From positions 1 to 5,074 of the forward strand of contig JAGVHJ010000344.1 of assembly GCA_020056645.1 (NCBI GenBank): a DNA stretch of 5,074 nucleotides, given 5' to 3'. The notes under the pieces were generated by a model. It made no database searches, was not told the origin of the DNA, and worked only from the letters and a program-made list of their open reading frames with translations. The position numbers and the translations under genes are program-made. The DNA is from Desulfobacterales bacterium (GTDB taxonomy: Bacteria; Desulfobacterota; Desulfobacteria; Desulfobacterales; JAHIVH01). This document shows, piece by piece, positions 1 through 5,074 of this stretch (the first letter of the stretch is position 1; each line of letters starts with the position of its first letter).

Positions 1-51
1 AAAAATTTTGATCCTCGAAATACCTCATGTATTCCTGCGGTCAAAATTTTT
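1..51. terminator. AT-flanked hairpin core of the repeat, possible bidirectional terminator
   Basis: The arms are 1-23 and 29-51 around the five-base loop CTCAT, and 18 of 23 positions pair. The outer 11 bases are perfect (AAAAATTTTGA with TCAAAATTTTT), as are the inner five (AATAC with GTATT); the mismatches cluster in the middle. Either strand therefore reads as a stem whose 3' arm ends in a T run, the general form of an intrinsic terminator. The core lies beyond the 3' end of transketolase. Because the stem base itself supplies the A and T tracts and the middle is imperfect, terminator activity is only a suggestion; it may simply be the structural core of a mobile repeat. Confidence 0.4.
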
Positions 52-98
52 TTCCGCCTTGGATTTGAACAAATTTTCTAAAAACTTGAAGATCGAGT
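1..98. repeat. Dispersed repeat, left copy (inverted relative to 4987-5074)
   Basis: Positions 11-98 are the reverse complement of 4987-5074 over 88 bases, with one mismatch (T at 77 against G at 5008). Bases 1-10 extend the element beyond what the right copy can show before the window ends. The element has two parts: an AT-rich hairpin core (1-51), and a non-palindromic tail (52-98) that ends in CTTGAAGATCGAGT, where similarity stops. There is no open reading frame in it, and no transposase nearby. Its length, non-coding nature and near identity between copies suit a multicopy intergenic repeat (MITE- or REP-like). That assignment is inferred, since only two copies are visible. Confidence 0.9.
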
Positions 99-101
99 AT
101 A

Positions 102-195
102 AGGCTCTGCCTCGTAACCCAGTATGACGTGTCCGCCGTCAGGGCCGAGCAGGTAGCGTCTAATACCATACGTAACGAGGCAGAGCCTCGTTACG
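102..195. repeat. GC-rich palindromic intergenic element
   Basis: The bases at 102-118 (AGGCTCTGCCTCGTAAC) are the reverse complement of 172-188 except at one position. The pairing continues inward through GTATG (122-126) with CATAC (167-171) if a three-base CCA bulge is allowed, leaving a loop of about 40 bases (127-166). The right arm also lies inside its own perfect hairpin (171-195), so the two foldings exclude each other. The element starts three bases after the end of the left dispersed repeat and ends 18 bases past the transketolase stop codon. It looks like a second, unrelated repeat family; only this locus is visible, so multicopy status is not shown. Confidence 0.7.
171..195. repeat. 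Perfect 11-bp-arm hairpin downstream of transketolase
   Basis: CGTAACGAGGC (171-181) and GCCTCGTTACG (185-195) are exact reverse complements around the three-base loop AGA. The hairpin begins 18 bases beyond the transketolase stop in the direction of transcription, so it could stabilise or help end that mRNA. Past the hairpin the minus-strand sequence continues TATGGTATT, without a T tract, so it is not a textbook intrinsic terminator. Confidence 0.75.
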
Positions 196-213
196 AGAAA
201 TTTCAACTAAATA

Positions 214-2214
214 TTATAGCATGGCAAGCGCTTCATGAACGATATTTTCCGGGGTAAATCCGAGCTCTTTCAAAACCCGGCCCCCGGGCGCTGAAACGCC
301 AAAGCGGTTGATGCCGATCATTTTACCCTCGCCTCCGGTATACTTTTCCCATCCCATGGCAGATCCCGCCTCAATGGCGATTCGTTTCCGGACAGCGGGA
401 GGGAGAACGCTCTCCTGGTAATGTTTTGGCATTTTTTCAAAGAGTTCCCAGCTGGGCATGCTGACCACGCGGGCCGCGATACCTTTTTCCTCAAGAATTT
501 TTTGGGCTTCAACAGCGATATGCACCTCGGAGCCGGTGGCGATGAGGATGAGGTCCGGCGCTTTTTTCGAGTCCGAAAGGATGTAGGCCCCTTTTTGCAC
601 GGTGTTGCCCGTTTCGTTATGGCTCATAACAGGCAGATTCTGACGGCTTAAAATCAGGGCGATGGGAGCGTCAGTTGTCTTTAACGCCTGACGCCACGCA
701 TCGGCGGTTTCCACGGCATCCGCGGGACGAATCACGGTCAGTCCGGGAATGCATCTCAACGCCGCCAGATGTTCGACCGGCTGATGGGTGGGACCATCTT
801 CTCCAACGGCCACGCTGTCATGGGTGAAAACATAAATCAGGGGAAGCTTCATCAGGCTTGCGACCCGGATGGCCCCTCTCATGTAGTCGGAGAAAACGAG
901 AAAGGTTCCGCCATAGGGCCTGAGACCGTTGTGAAGAAACATGCCGGCCATGATGCTTCCCATGGCGTGTTCTCTGACGCCGAACCGGATGTTTCTGCCG
1001 CCGTATGCGTTTTTCTGAAACTCAGAGTCGCATTTCATGTAGGTATTGTTGGAGGGCGCCAGATCAGCGGAACCCCCGATCAACCCTTTCAAGAAGGGGG
1101 CGATGGCGTTCAATACTTTTCCGGAGGCGGCGCGGGTGGCGATGGGCTTATCATCCGGATGGAACTGGGGGATCTCCTTGTCCCATCCGTCGGTCAGATA
1201 GCCGCTCATACAGTCGACCCACTCTCCCGCGAGATCCGGGTATGCTTTCTTATAGGTGTTGAATTTTTCAAGCCATTCGGTCTCTTTTTTCGCACCGGCC
1301 TCCAGGCAGGTCCGGAATCGGTTCAAGGCCTCTTCAGGCACGTAAAAGGAGGGCTCTTCGGGCCATCCCAGATTTTTTTTGGTCAATCGCACCTCGGTCT
1401 CTCCCAGGGGCGCCCCATGGGCGTCGCAAGTCCCCTGCTTGTTGGGACTGCCATAGGCAATCTGGGTCTTGACGAGAATGAGGGTGGGCCGTTCCGTTTC
1501 ATTCTTGGCCGCCGTGATCGCCTCCCGAATGGCGTTGGGGTCGTTTCCGTTTGAAACAGTCACGGTGTGCCAGTTGTACGATTTGAAGCGCAGGGCCACA
1601 TCTTCCGTAAAGGTGATATTGGTCTTTCCTTCAATGGATATTTCATTGTCGTCGTATATGCAGATTAGCTTTGAGAGTCCCAGGTGTCCGGCCAGGGATA
1701 CGGCTTCACAGGCCACACCTTCCATCATGTCTCCATCTCCACATACGACAAAGGTGAAATGGTCGACGATCTCGTGGCCTGGACGGTTGAATCTGGTTGC
1801 CAGGTGACGTTCCGCCATGGCCATGCCAACGGCGTTCGCCACTCCCTGACCCAAAGGACCGGTGGTGGTTTCCACGCCGGGGGTGTGGCCGAATTCGGGA
1901 TGACCTGGGGTTTTGCTTCCCCATTGCCTGAAATTTTTCAGATCATCCAGGGAGAGGTCATAGCCGGTCAGGTAAAGGAGGCTGTATAAAAGGGCCGATG
2001 CATGGCCTCCGGAGAGAACAAACCGGTCCCGGTCGAGCCATCCTGGATTTTTTGGGTTGTGTTTGAGATTCCCCACCCAGAGGGCGTATGCGGCGGCGGC
2101 AAGCCCCATCGGCGCTCCAGGGTGACCGGAATTGGCTTTCTGAACGGCGTCCATGGAAAGGGTCCGGATGGTGTTGATGCAAAGGTCGTCAAGGGTGTTC
2201 TGACCGGTCTTCAT
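214..2214 (-). CDS. tkt: Transketolase
   Basis: Cytosolic thiamine-diphosphate enzyme (EC 2.2.1.1) that moves two-carbon ketol units between sugar phosphates in the non-oxidative pentose phosphate pathway. The 666 residues are the usual full length for bacterial transketolase and all three domains are present. N-terminal diphosphate-binding domain: SGHPGAPMG at 29-37, GGHAS at 69-73, TPGHPEFGHTPG at 102-113, the GDG (159-161) to N190 metal and cofactor motif, and AHGAPLG at 265-271. Pyrimidine-binding domain: FGVREHAMG at 411-419, with E415 the expected catalytic glutamate, and GEDGPTHQPVE at 471-481. SRQNLP lies at 523-528 and a C-terminal domain follows. The HPGAPMG and GEDGPTHQ signatures separate it from DXS and pyruvate dehydrogenase E1. 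The start is the ATG at 2214; a TTG six codons upstream overlaps the ribosome binding site. The gene follows the radical SAM gene by 59 bases on the same strand. It appears intact. Confidence 0.98.
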   Translation of the reverse strand: MKTGQNTLDDLCINTIRTLSMDAVQKANSGHPGAPMGLAAAAYALWVGNLKHNPKNPGWLDRDRFVLSGGHASALLYSLLYLTGYDLSLDDLKNFRQWGSKTPGHPEFGHTPGVETTTGPLGQGVANAVGMAMAERHLATRFNRPGHEIVDHFTFVVCGDGDMMEGVACEAVSLAGHLGLSKLICIYDDNEISIEGKTNITFTEDVALRFKSYNWHTVTVSNGNDPNAIREAITAAKNETERPTLILVKTQIAYGSPNKQGTCDAHGAPLGETEVRLTKKNLGWPEEPSFYVPEEALNRFRTCLEAGAKKETEWLEKFNTYKKAYPDLAGEWVDCMSGYLTDGWDKEIPQFHPDDKPIATRAASGKVLNAIAPFLKGLIGGSADLAPSNNTYMKCDSEFQKNAYGGRNIRFGVREHAMGSIMAGMFLHNGLRPYGGTFLVFSDYMRGAIRVASLMKLPLIYVFTHDSVAVGEDGPTHQPVEHLAALRCIPGLTVIRPADAVETADAWRQALKTTDAPIALILSRQNLPVMSHNETGNTVQKGAYILSDSKKAPDLILIATGSEVHIAVEAQKILEEKGIAARVVSMPSWELFEKMPKHYQESVLPPAVRKRIAIEAGSAMGWEKYTGGEGKMIGINRFGVSAPGGRVLKELGFTPENIVHEALAML

Positions 2215-2221
2215 AACTGAT

Positions 2222-2229
2222 ATCTCCTT
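2222..2229 (-). promoter_or_regulatory. Ribosome binding site of transketolase, decides the start
   Basis: On the minus strand this reads AAGGAGAT, a near-perfect Shine-Dalgarno sequence, with nine bases between AAGGAG and the ATG at 2214. An in-frame TTG at 2232 would use these bases as its second to fourth codons, giving the unlikely leader MKEISV. The ATG is therefore the true start. Confidence 0.9.
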
Positions 2230-2273
2230 CAAATAGCGGTTATAGCGGGTGAAAATGGTGTCATGACGAATCG

Positions 2274-3143
2274 TTAGAGCCCTCTCAGATGCTCTGGCTT
2301 GAGAGATATTTTCCCATTGAGCGCGTCCTCGATCATGCGGAGGGTTCTGTTCTTATCTTCTGGAAACTTGGCCCGGATGGGCAGGTAGTTGGAGGCGTGG
2401 TTGGCATGAAATAATCCATTTGAAAGGCTTGTATTGGCGATCATAACACCCAGTTCTTTCAACATTTCATTGGCTTCGAGCACCGGGAACTTCCCTTCGG
2501 TATGGTCTTTGTAGAGGGAGGTTCCAGGAGTCAGCATGAGGGTGAGCGCCCCTACATAGTCCGGATCGATCTGGGAGAGCACCCTGCCCGTCTCCGAGGC
2601 GTGAACCATGGAGCGCTCTCTGCCCCCGATACCCAAAAGGACAGTGATCGAGAGTTTGATCCCCGACGCCTTGATTTTTTTTCCCATTTCGATCATTCGG
2701 TCGGCGGTCGCACCCTTGTTGATGGCTTTCAATGTGATATCGTCGCCGGTTTCGAGCCCCATATAGGCGATTCCGAGCCCATGGGCTTTCAACTCCCTCA
2801 GCTCCTCGACGCTTTTCATGCCGATGCTCTTGGTGTTTGCATAGACGCCCACCCGCTTGACCCAGGGAAGTTTTTCTTTAATCAGACGGAGATACTTGAT
2901 CAGTCGTGCTTGGGGAACAATCAGGGCGTCGCCGTCACAGATGAAGAGGCGGTCCATAAAGCGGAAATGGGTGGCCGCATAATCGATATCTTTTAAGATG
3001 GCTTCGTCTTTTTTAATTTGAAACCGCTTGGCTTTGTACATCTCGCAGAAGGTGCATTTGTTATGGGAACAGCCAACCGTAACCTGAAGCAGAATCGAGT
3101 CTGCTTCACTGGGGGGCCTGAAGATCATTCCATCGTACTGCAT
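2274..3143 (-). CDS. Radical SAM protein with a CX4CX2C cluster motif
   Basis: 289 residues, with a radical S-adenosylmethionine barrel filling most of the protein. The cluster-binding site is GCSHNKCTFC, with Cys25, Cys30 and Cys33; the spacing is C-X4-C-X2-C instead of the canonical C-X3-C-X2-C, and the codons confirm it. Other barrel motifs are FICDGDAL (67-74, in the place of the SAM-contacting GGE strand), VGVYANTKSI (98-107), YMGLETG (127-133) and ITVLLGIGG (166-174), resembling the Elp3/MiaB/NifB-type core. The only other cysteine is Cys69, so no SPASM-type or other auxiliary cluster is likely, and there is no B12-binding domain. The C-terminus carries ANHASNYLP, which looks conserved but whose role I do not know. 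The start is the ATG at 3143, with AAAGGA ten bases upstream. It lies 59 bases ahead of transketolase. Substrate unknown; a cytosolic, oxygen-sensitive Fe-S enzyme is expected. Confidence 0.93.
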   Translation of the reverse strand: MQYDGMIFRPPSEADSILLQVTVGCSHNKCTFCEMYKAKRFQIKKDEAILKDIDYAATHFRFMDRLFICDGDALIVPQARLIKYLRLIKEKLPWVKRVGVYANTKSIGMKSVEELRELKAHGLGIAYMGLETGDDITLKAINKGATADRMIEMGKKIKASGIKLSITVLLGIGGRERSMVHASETGRVLSQIDPDYVGALTLMLTPGTSLYKDHTEGKFPVLEANEMLKELGVMIANTSLSNGLFHANHASNYLPIRAKFPEDKNRTLRMIEDALNGKISLKPEHLRGL

Positions 3144-3230
3144 TCCATCATGTTCCTTTAAAATCCAATTGGTTATTTATTTTTTTGGTCCAGGAAAACC
3201 CCATCTGGAAAATTCGGTTACCCGTCTTTT

Positions 3231-3258
3231 ATCCTAACCATTTATCAATACGCAACAA
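3231..3258 (-). promoter_or_regulatory. Weak promoter candidate for the radical SAM gene
   Basis: On the minus strand TTGTTG (3253-3258) and TAGGAT (3231-3236) are separated by 16 bases, about 90 bases ahead of the radical SAM start. Both boxes are partial matches to sigma-70 consensus and the region is AT-rich, so chance is a real alternative. If it is real, transcription would run through the radical SAM gene and perhaps into transketolase, since no terminator is visible in their 59-base gap. Confidence 0.25.
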
Positions 3259-3286
3259 TAATTCTTGAATTTTTTCAACACGAGAA

Positions 3287-3327
3287 CCGTTCTGAAGAAC
3301 GGGCCCTGATAACAACAAACAGGGCTC
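3287..3327 (-). terminator. Two abutting hairpins after the lytic transglycosylase gene
   Basis: CCGTTC and GAACGG (3287-3292, 3297-3302) form a perfect six-base stem around a four-base loop. GGGCCCTG (3301-3308) and CAGGGCTC (3320-3327) form a second stem with one imperfect pair around an 11-base loop. They share bases 3301-3302. They lie about 90 bases beyond the transglycosylase stop and ahead of the radical SAM gene. After the last stem the minus-strand sequence is TTCTCGTGTTG, only weakly T-rich, so intrinsic termination is possible but not typical. The rest of the 275-base gap (3144-3418) is AT-rich and holds no convincing gene. Confidence 0.4.
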
Positions 3328-3418
3328 TTCCTGGGGGTATGAAACTCATTCGCAGTTGGGCGAATTAACAAAAATTCGAACATTGAGTGAAACGGTGGAT
3401 GTTGGAAAACGGATGTCG

Positions 3419-4027
3419 CTAAACCAAATTGAGCCTCCAAGCGACCTGTTTCCGGTAGTATTTCCGGTAGAGCGCTACTTTTTTAATATATTGCCGTGTG
3501 GATTCAAAGGGCGGAATCCCATTGTAGCGTTGGACGTTTGTAAGCCCGGCGTTATAGGCTGCTAAGGCTATATTCACATTGCCGTTGAATTTATCCAACA
3601 GAAATCGAAAATACTTGGTTCCGCCGTTGATATTATGGCTTGGATCATAGATATCGTCGATCCCAAGAGCCTGAGCGGTATTGGGCATGAGCTGCATCAG
3701 CCCCTTGGCCCCCCTTTTGGATTCGGCTCGGGGATTATAACTCGATTCCGCCATGATAATCGCCTTGATGAGGGCCGGTTCTATTTGATGTTCTTGGGAA
3801 GCCTTTAAAATCAGCTCCCAATACTCGGTTTCTTTTTCAAGCTGGGCCATGGATTCGTCCAGAGAGGATGTGGCCGGGTGCTTTTCTGGGAAAGATGTTT
3901 CTGCATAAGAGACGGGTTTTGGGGGTTCAGGCGTTTCAATAGTTAATGGCGGCTGGTTTTGCGTGAGGTCGGGTGAAAGCATGTATCCCATGCAAGCCAC
4001 CCAAATAAAAACGATTATCTTTTTCAT
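3419..4027 (-). CDS. Small exported soluble-type lytic transglycosylase (SLT domain, GH23)
   Basis: 202 residues. Lytic transglycosylases of this family cut the MurNAc-GlcNAc bond of peptidoglycan and leave a 1,6-anhydro end, working in the periplasm in wall remodelling or to let envelope complexes through. The N-terminus (MKKIIVFIWVACMGYMLS) is a short basic and hydrophobic export signal or anchor. Cys12 follows W-V-A, a poor lipobox after a very short hydrophobic stretch, so a lipoprotein is unlikely. A proline-rich linker (about 25-50) leads to the catalytic domain (about 70-190). Its motifs are IIMAESSYNP (90-99), with Glu94 the expected catalytic acid, GAKGLMQLMP (106-115), AAYNAG (156-161) and PFESTRQYIKKV (173-184). 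The domain is complete, with only about a dozen residues after it; there is no LysM or other wall-binding module. AAAGGA lies 11 bases before the ATG. It is transcribed divergently from the secreted protein at 4378. No secretion-system or phage gene is next to it, so a housekeeping role is most likely. Confidence 0.95.
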   Translation of the reverse strand: MKKIIVFIWVACMGYMLSPDLTQNQPPLTIETPEPPKPVSYAETSFPEKHPATSSLDESMAQLEKETEYWELILKASQEHQIEPALIKAIIMAESSYNPRAESKRGAKGLMQLMPNTAQALGIDDIYDPSHNINGGTKYFRFLLDKFNGNVNIALAAYNAGLTNVQRYNGIPPFESTRQYIKKVALYRKYYRKQVAWRLNLV

Positions 4028-4112
4028 ACTTCTTACAATCCTTTCCCTTAAGGCAACCTGACTGCCTTTTCCGATTGGATTATGTCTGCCCTGAATTCAG
4101 ATAACTTATGAG

Positions 4113-4143
4113 ATTATTCATATCCAGTAAGGATATCTCCCAA
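4113..4143 (-). promoter_or_regulatory. Candidate transglycosylase promoter with a dyad in a 19-base spacer
   Basis: On the minus strand TTGGGA (4138-4143, four of six to TTGACA) and AATAAT (4113-4118, five of six to TATAAT) are 19 bases apart. The spacer contains ATATCC-N5-GGATAT (4120-4136), exactly centred with one base left on each side. Known MerR-family activators bind dyads in over-long spacers of 19-20 bases, so the geometry suggests that type of control. The region is AT-rich, the boxes are imperfect and no MerR-like gene lies in the window, so this is tentative. Transcription would begin about 75-80 bases before the transglycosylase ATG. Confidence 0.35.
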
Positions 4144-4362
4144 TTGCAGCAGGTTACTTAAACATAATAACTATTTAATTCCTTTAGCGAATATGGTATT
4201 GTTCCACCGAACATCCACTAGTTTCAAGGATGCACATAAACTAAAAATAGAATCTGTACAAGCAATATTTTTTTGCTTTTAATGGATATTACAACTGGTT
4301 ATCTGAAATCATTGGGGATATTACATGAAAAAAGAGGCTTGCCTACCCTGTGGCGGCCCCTC

Positions 4363-4370
4363 GGAGGGAG
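4363..4370 (+). promoter_or_regulatory. Ribosome binding site of the secreted protein, decides the start
   Basis: GGAGGGAG precedes two closely spaced in-frame ATGs at 4372 and 4378. The GGAG at 4367-4370 is seven bases from the second ATG and one base from the first; GGAGG at 4363-4367 is ten and four bases away. Spacing favours the ATG at 4378. Either choice keeps the signal peptide, and both rule out the TTG at 4273. Confidence 0.75.
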
Positions 4371-4377
4371 TATGCAT

Positions 4378-4968
4378 ATGGTTCGTTCAACGATCACATT
4401 TTTTCTTTTTATTATTTTATTTAAAGTACATTTAGCAAATGGGTCTGATGTGTCGAAAACCATTCTGGGACTGCAGCTGGGAATGACCTTGGAGGAAGTG
4501 AGGGGCCGCTACCCCTCCCTTGAGGTCCGTATGGTCAAGCACTGGGGATCCGACGATATCCTGTTTTACACCGCGACAGTGCCACCGGAAAAAATCAATA
4601 ACTGGGTGGTGGCGAGCATGCTTTTCTCCCCTTACAAACAAGGCCGGAAGCTCTACAAGCTCCAGGTGGAGCAGTTTGTCGGCGATCATGTTTACAAGGA
4701 GCTGGAGCAGAAAGTGATCGACCGGTTTGGTCCTCCCGATTGCGTCCCCCCAGATGAATCGGGAAAATCTCTTTTCTGGGGCGGTTGCCCTGGCAAGAGC
4801 GGGGACGAAAGGGCCAAAGCTAAATCTGGCTATCTCTCTTTTATTTATGAAAATGCACATGTTACTCTCATCATGGAGGACCAATCTATATCTGAATCTA
4901 TTAAATATCAAGTCATTAAACATGATGAAGAGACACGATTGAGAGAGGTCCTCCAATTGGATTTTTAA
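4378..4968 (+). CDS. Secreted or periplasmic protein of unknown function
   Basis: 196 residues from the ATG at 4378; a start two codons earlier is possible. I do not recognise the family. The N-terminus is a typical signal peptide: MVRST, the hydrophobic run ITFFLFIILF (6-15), then KVHLANG with likely cleavage near residue 20-22. The mature part opens with ILGLQLGMTLEEVRGRYPSL (29-48). This 'LGMT-EEV' helix start is seen in many small periplasmic proteins, though it does not assign a function here. KLYKLQVEQF (91-100) looks like a beta strand, and ELEQKVIDRFGPPDC (108-122) repeats the pattern of a helix ending in a turn. Cys122 and Cys137 are the only cysteines and could form a disulfide after export. 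GYLSFIYENAHVTLIMED (151-168) looks like a closing beta hairpin, followed by a charged tail. The gene stands alone on the plus strand; its stop is 18 bases before the right repeat. The last 120 bases are more AT-rich than the rest. Confidence 0.85.
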   Translation: MVRSTITFFLFIILFKVHLANGSDVSKTILGLQLGMTLEEVRGRYPSLEVRMVKHWGSDDILFYTATVPPEKINNWVVASMLFSPYKQGRKLYKLQVEQFVGDHVYKELEQKVIDRFGPPDCVPPDESGKSLFWGGCPGKSGDERAKAKSGYLSFIYENAHVTLIMEDQSISESIKYQVIKHDEETRLREVLQLDF

Positions 4969-4986
4969 CGTGCTTTGCAACTATTC

Positions 4987-5074
4987 ACTCGATCTTCAAG
5001 TTTTTAGGAAATTTGTTCAAATCCAAGGCGGAAAAAAATTTTGACCGCAGGAATACATGAGGTATTTCGAGGAT
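4987..5074. repeat. Dispersed repeat, right copy, cut by the window end
   Basis: This is the reverse complement of 11-98 with a single mismatch, and it begins 18 bases after the stop codon of the secreted protein. The window stops at the base matching position 11 of the left copy, so the last ten bases of the hairpin core (expected CAAAATTTTT) would lie just outside. Read along the plus strand, the order is tail first and hairpin core last, the same order met by transcription leaving transketolase at the other end. Confidence 0.9.

Larger units (their letters stand above)
4028..4377. other. Divergent intergenic region between the transglycosylase and the secreted protein
   Basis: 350 AT-rich bases between two divergently transcribed genes, with no convincing gene. 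It holds several short dyads: AAGGCA and TGCCTT (4050-4055, 4063-4068), the ten-base palindrome CTGAATTCAG (4091-4100), and ATATCC and GGATAT (4120-4125, 4131-4136), the last inside a promoter candidate listed separately. No clear sigma-70 or sigma-54 promoter was found for the rightward gene in 4144-4362. An in-frame TTG at 4273 lengthens the rightward reading frame, but that extension has no ribosome binding site or protein-like character. Confidence 0.7.

Noticed and set aside
1..213. CRISPR array or small RNA gene in the left intergenic region
   Set aside because: The repeats are palindromic elements of different types with no regular spacers, and no promoter supports a stand-alone RNA.
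769..1554. 261-residue plus-strand frame opposite transketolase
   Set aside because: It is the antisense shadow of a well-supported gene; its composition follows from the codons of the opposite strand.
2215..2232. Upstream TTG start for transketolase adding six residues
   Set aside because: The added codons are made of the Shine-Dalgarno sequence itself, and the ATG at 2214 has ideal spacing.
3234..3440. 68-residue minus-strand frame in the gap after the transglycosylase
   Set aside because: It begins inside the 3' end of the transglycosylase gene in another frame, crosses both hairpins and has no protein-like motif.
3419..4027. Transglycosylase as a lipoprotein or a component of a type III/IV secretion system
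   Set aside because: The lipobox around Cys12 is poor (W at -3, very short hydrophobic run), and no secretion, conjugation or phage gene is adjacent.
4273..4377. TTG-initiated N-terminal extension of the secreted protein
   Set aside because: It would bury the signal peptide behind 35 residues and has no ribosome binding site, while GGAGGGAG stands directly before the later ATGs.
4325..4435. 36-residue reading frame beginning MKKEACLPCGG, overlapping the secreted protein start
   Set aside because: It has an upstream GGGGA, but its C-terminal half is the signal-peptide coding sequence read in another frame, and the CxxC is not enough to support a gene.
4432..4980. 182-residue minus-strand frame opposite the secreted protein
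   Set aside because: The plus-strand frame has a ribosome binding site and signal peptide; the minus-strand frame has neither and starts almost at the repeat.
1..5074. Composite transposon or integron with the end repeats as terminal inverted repeats
   Set aside because: No transposase, recombinase or cargo-type gene lies between the repeats; the genes are mostly housekeeping, and the outer flanks needed to look for target duplications are outside the window.

Overview
The window reads as an ordinary chromosomal segment of an anaerobic Gram-negative bacterium, most likely a Desulfobacterota (Desulfobacterales-like) lineage. That placement is inferred from the general look of the transketolase and radical SAM proteins, from an oxygen-sensitive type of Fe-S enzyme, from the exported murein hydrolase, and from intergenic space crowded with palindromic repeats. 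No marker gene is present to fix the taxonomy.

Layout from left to right: a 98-base dispersed repeat with a hairpin core (1-98); a second, unrelated GC-rich palindromic element (102-195); transketolase on the minus strand (214-2214); a radical SAM protein on the minus strand just upstream of it (2274-3143), 59 bases away and so possibly co-transcribed; a 275-base gap with two abutting hairpins; a small exported lytic transglycosylase on the minus strand (3419-4027); a 350-base divergent intergenic region with a dyad-centred promoter candidate; a secreted protein of unknown function on the plus strand (4378-4968); and an inverted copy of the first repeat (4987-5074), cut by the window edge.

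The genes do not form one recognisable pathway. Transketolase is central carbon metabolism, the lytic transglycosylase is cell-wall turnover, and the radical SAM and secreted proteins have no assignable substrate. The most notable structure is non-coding. The two ends of the window are inverted copies of one sequence, identical at 87 of 88 compared positions. Each copy lies downstream of the nearest gene's stop codon and has the same orientation relative to that gene's transcription. The segment therefore either sits between two members of a multicopy repeat family, where short-read assembly would also tend to break, or is bounded by a functional inverted repeat. No transposase, CRISPR, toxin-antitoxin or defence gene was found, and I see no convincing evidence of a new multi-gene system.
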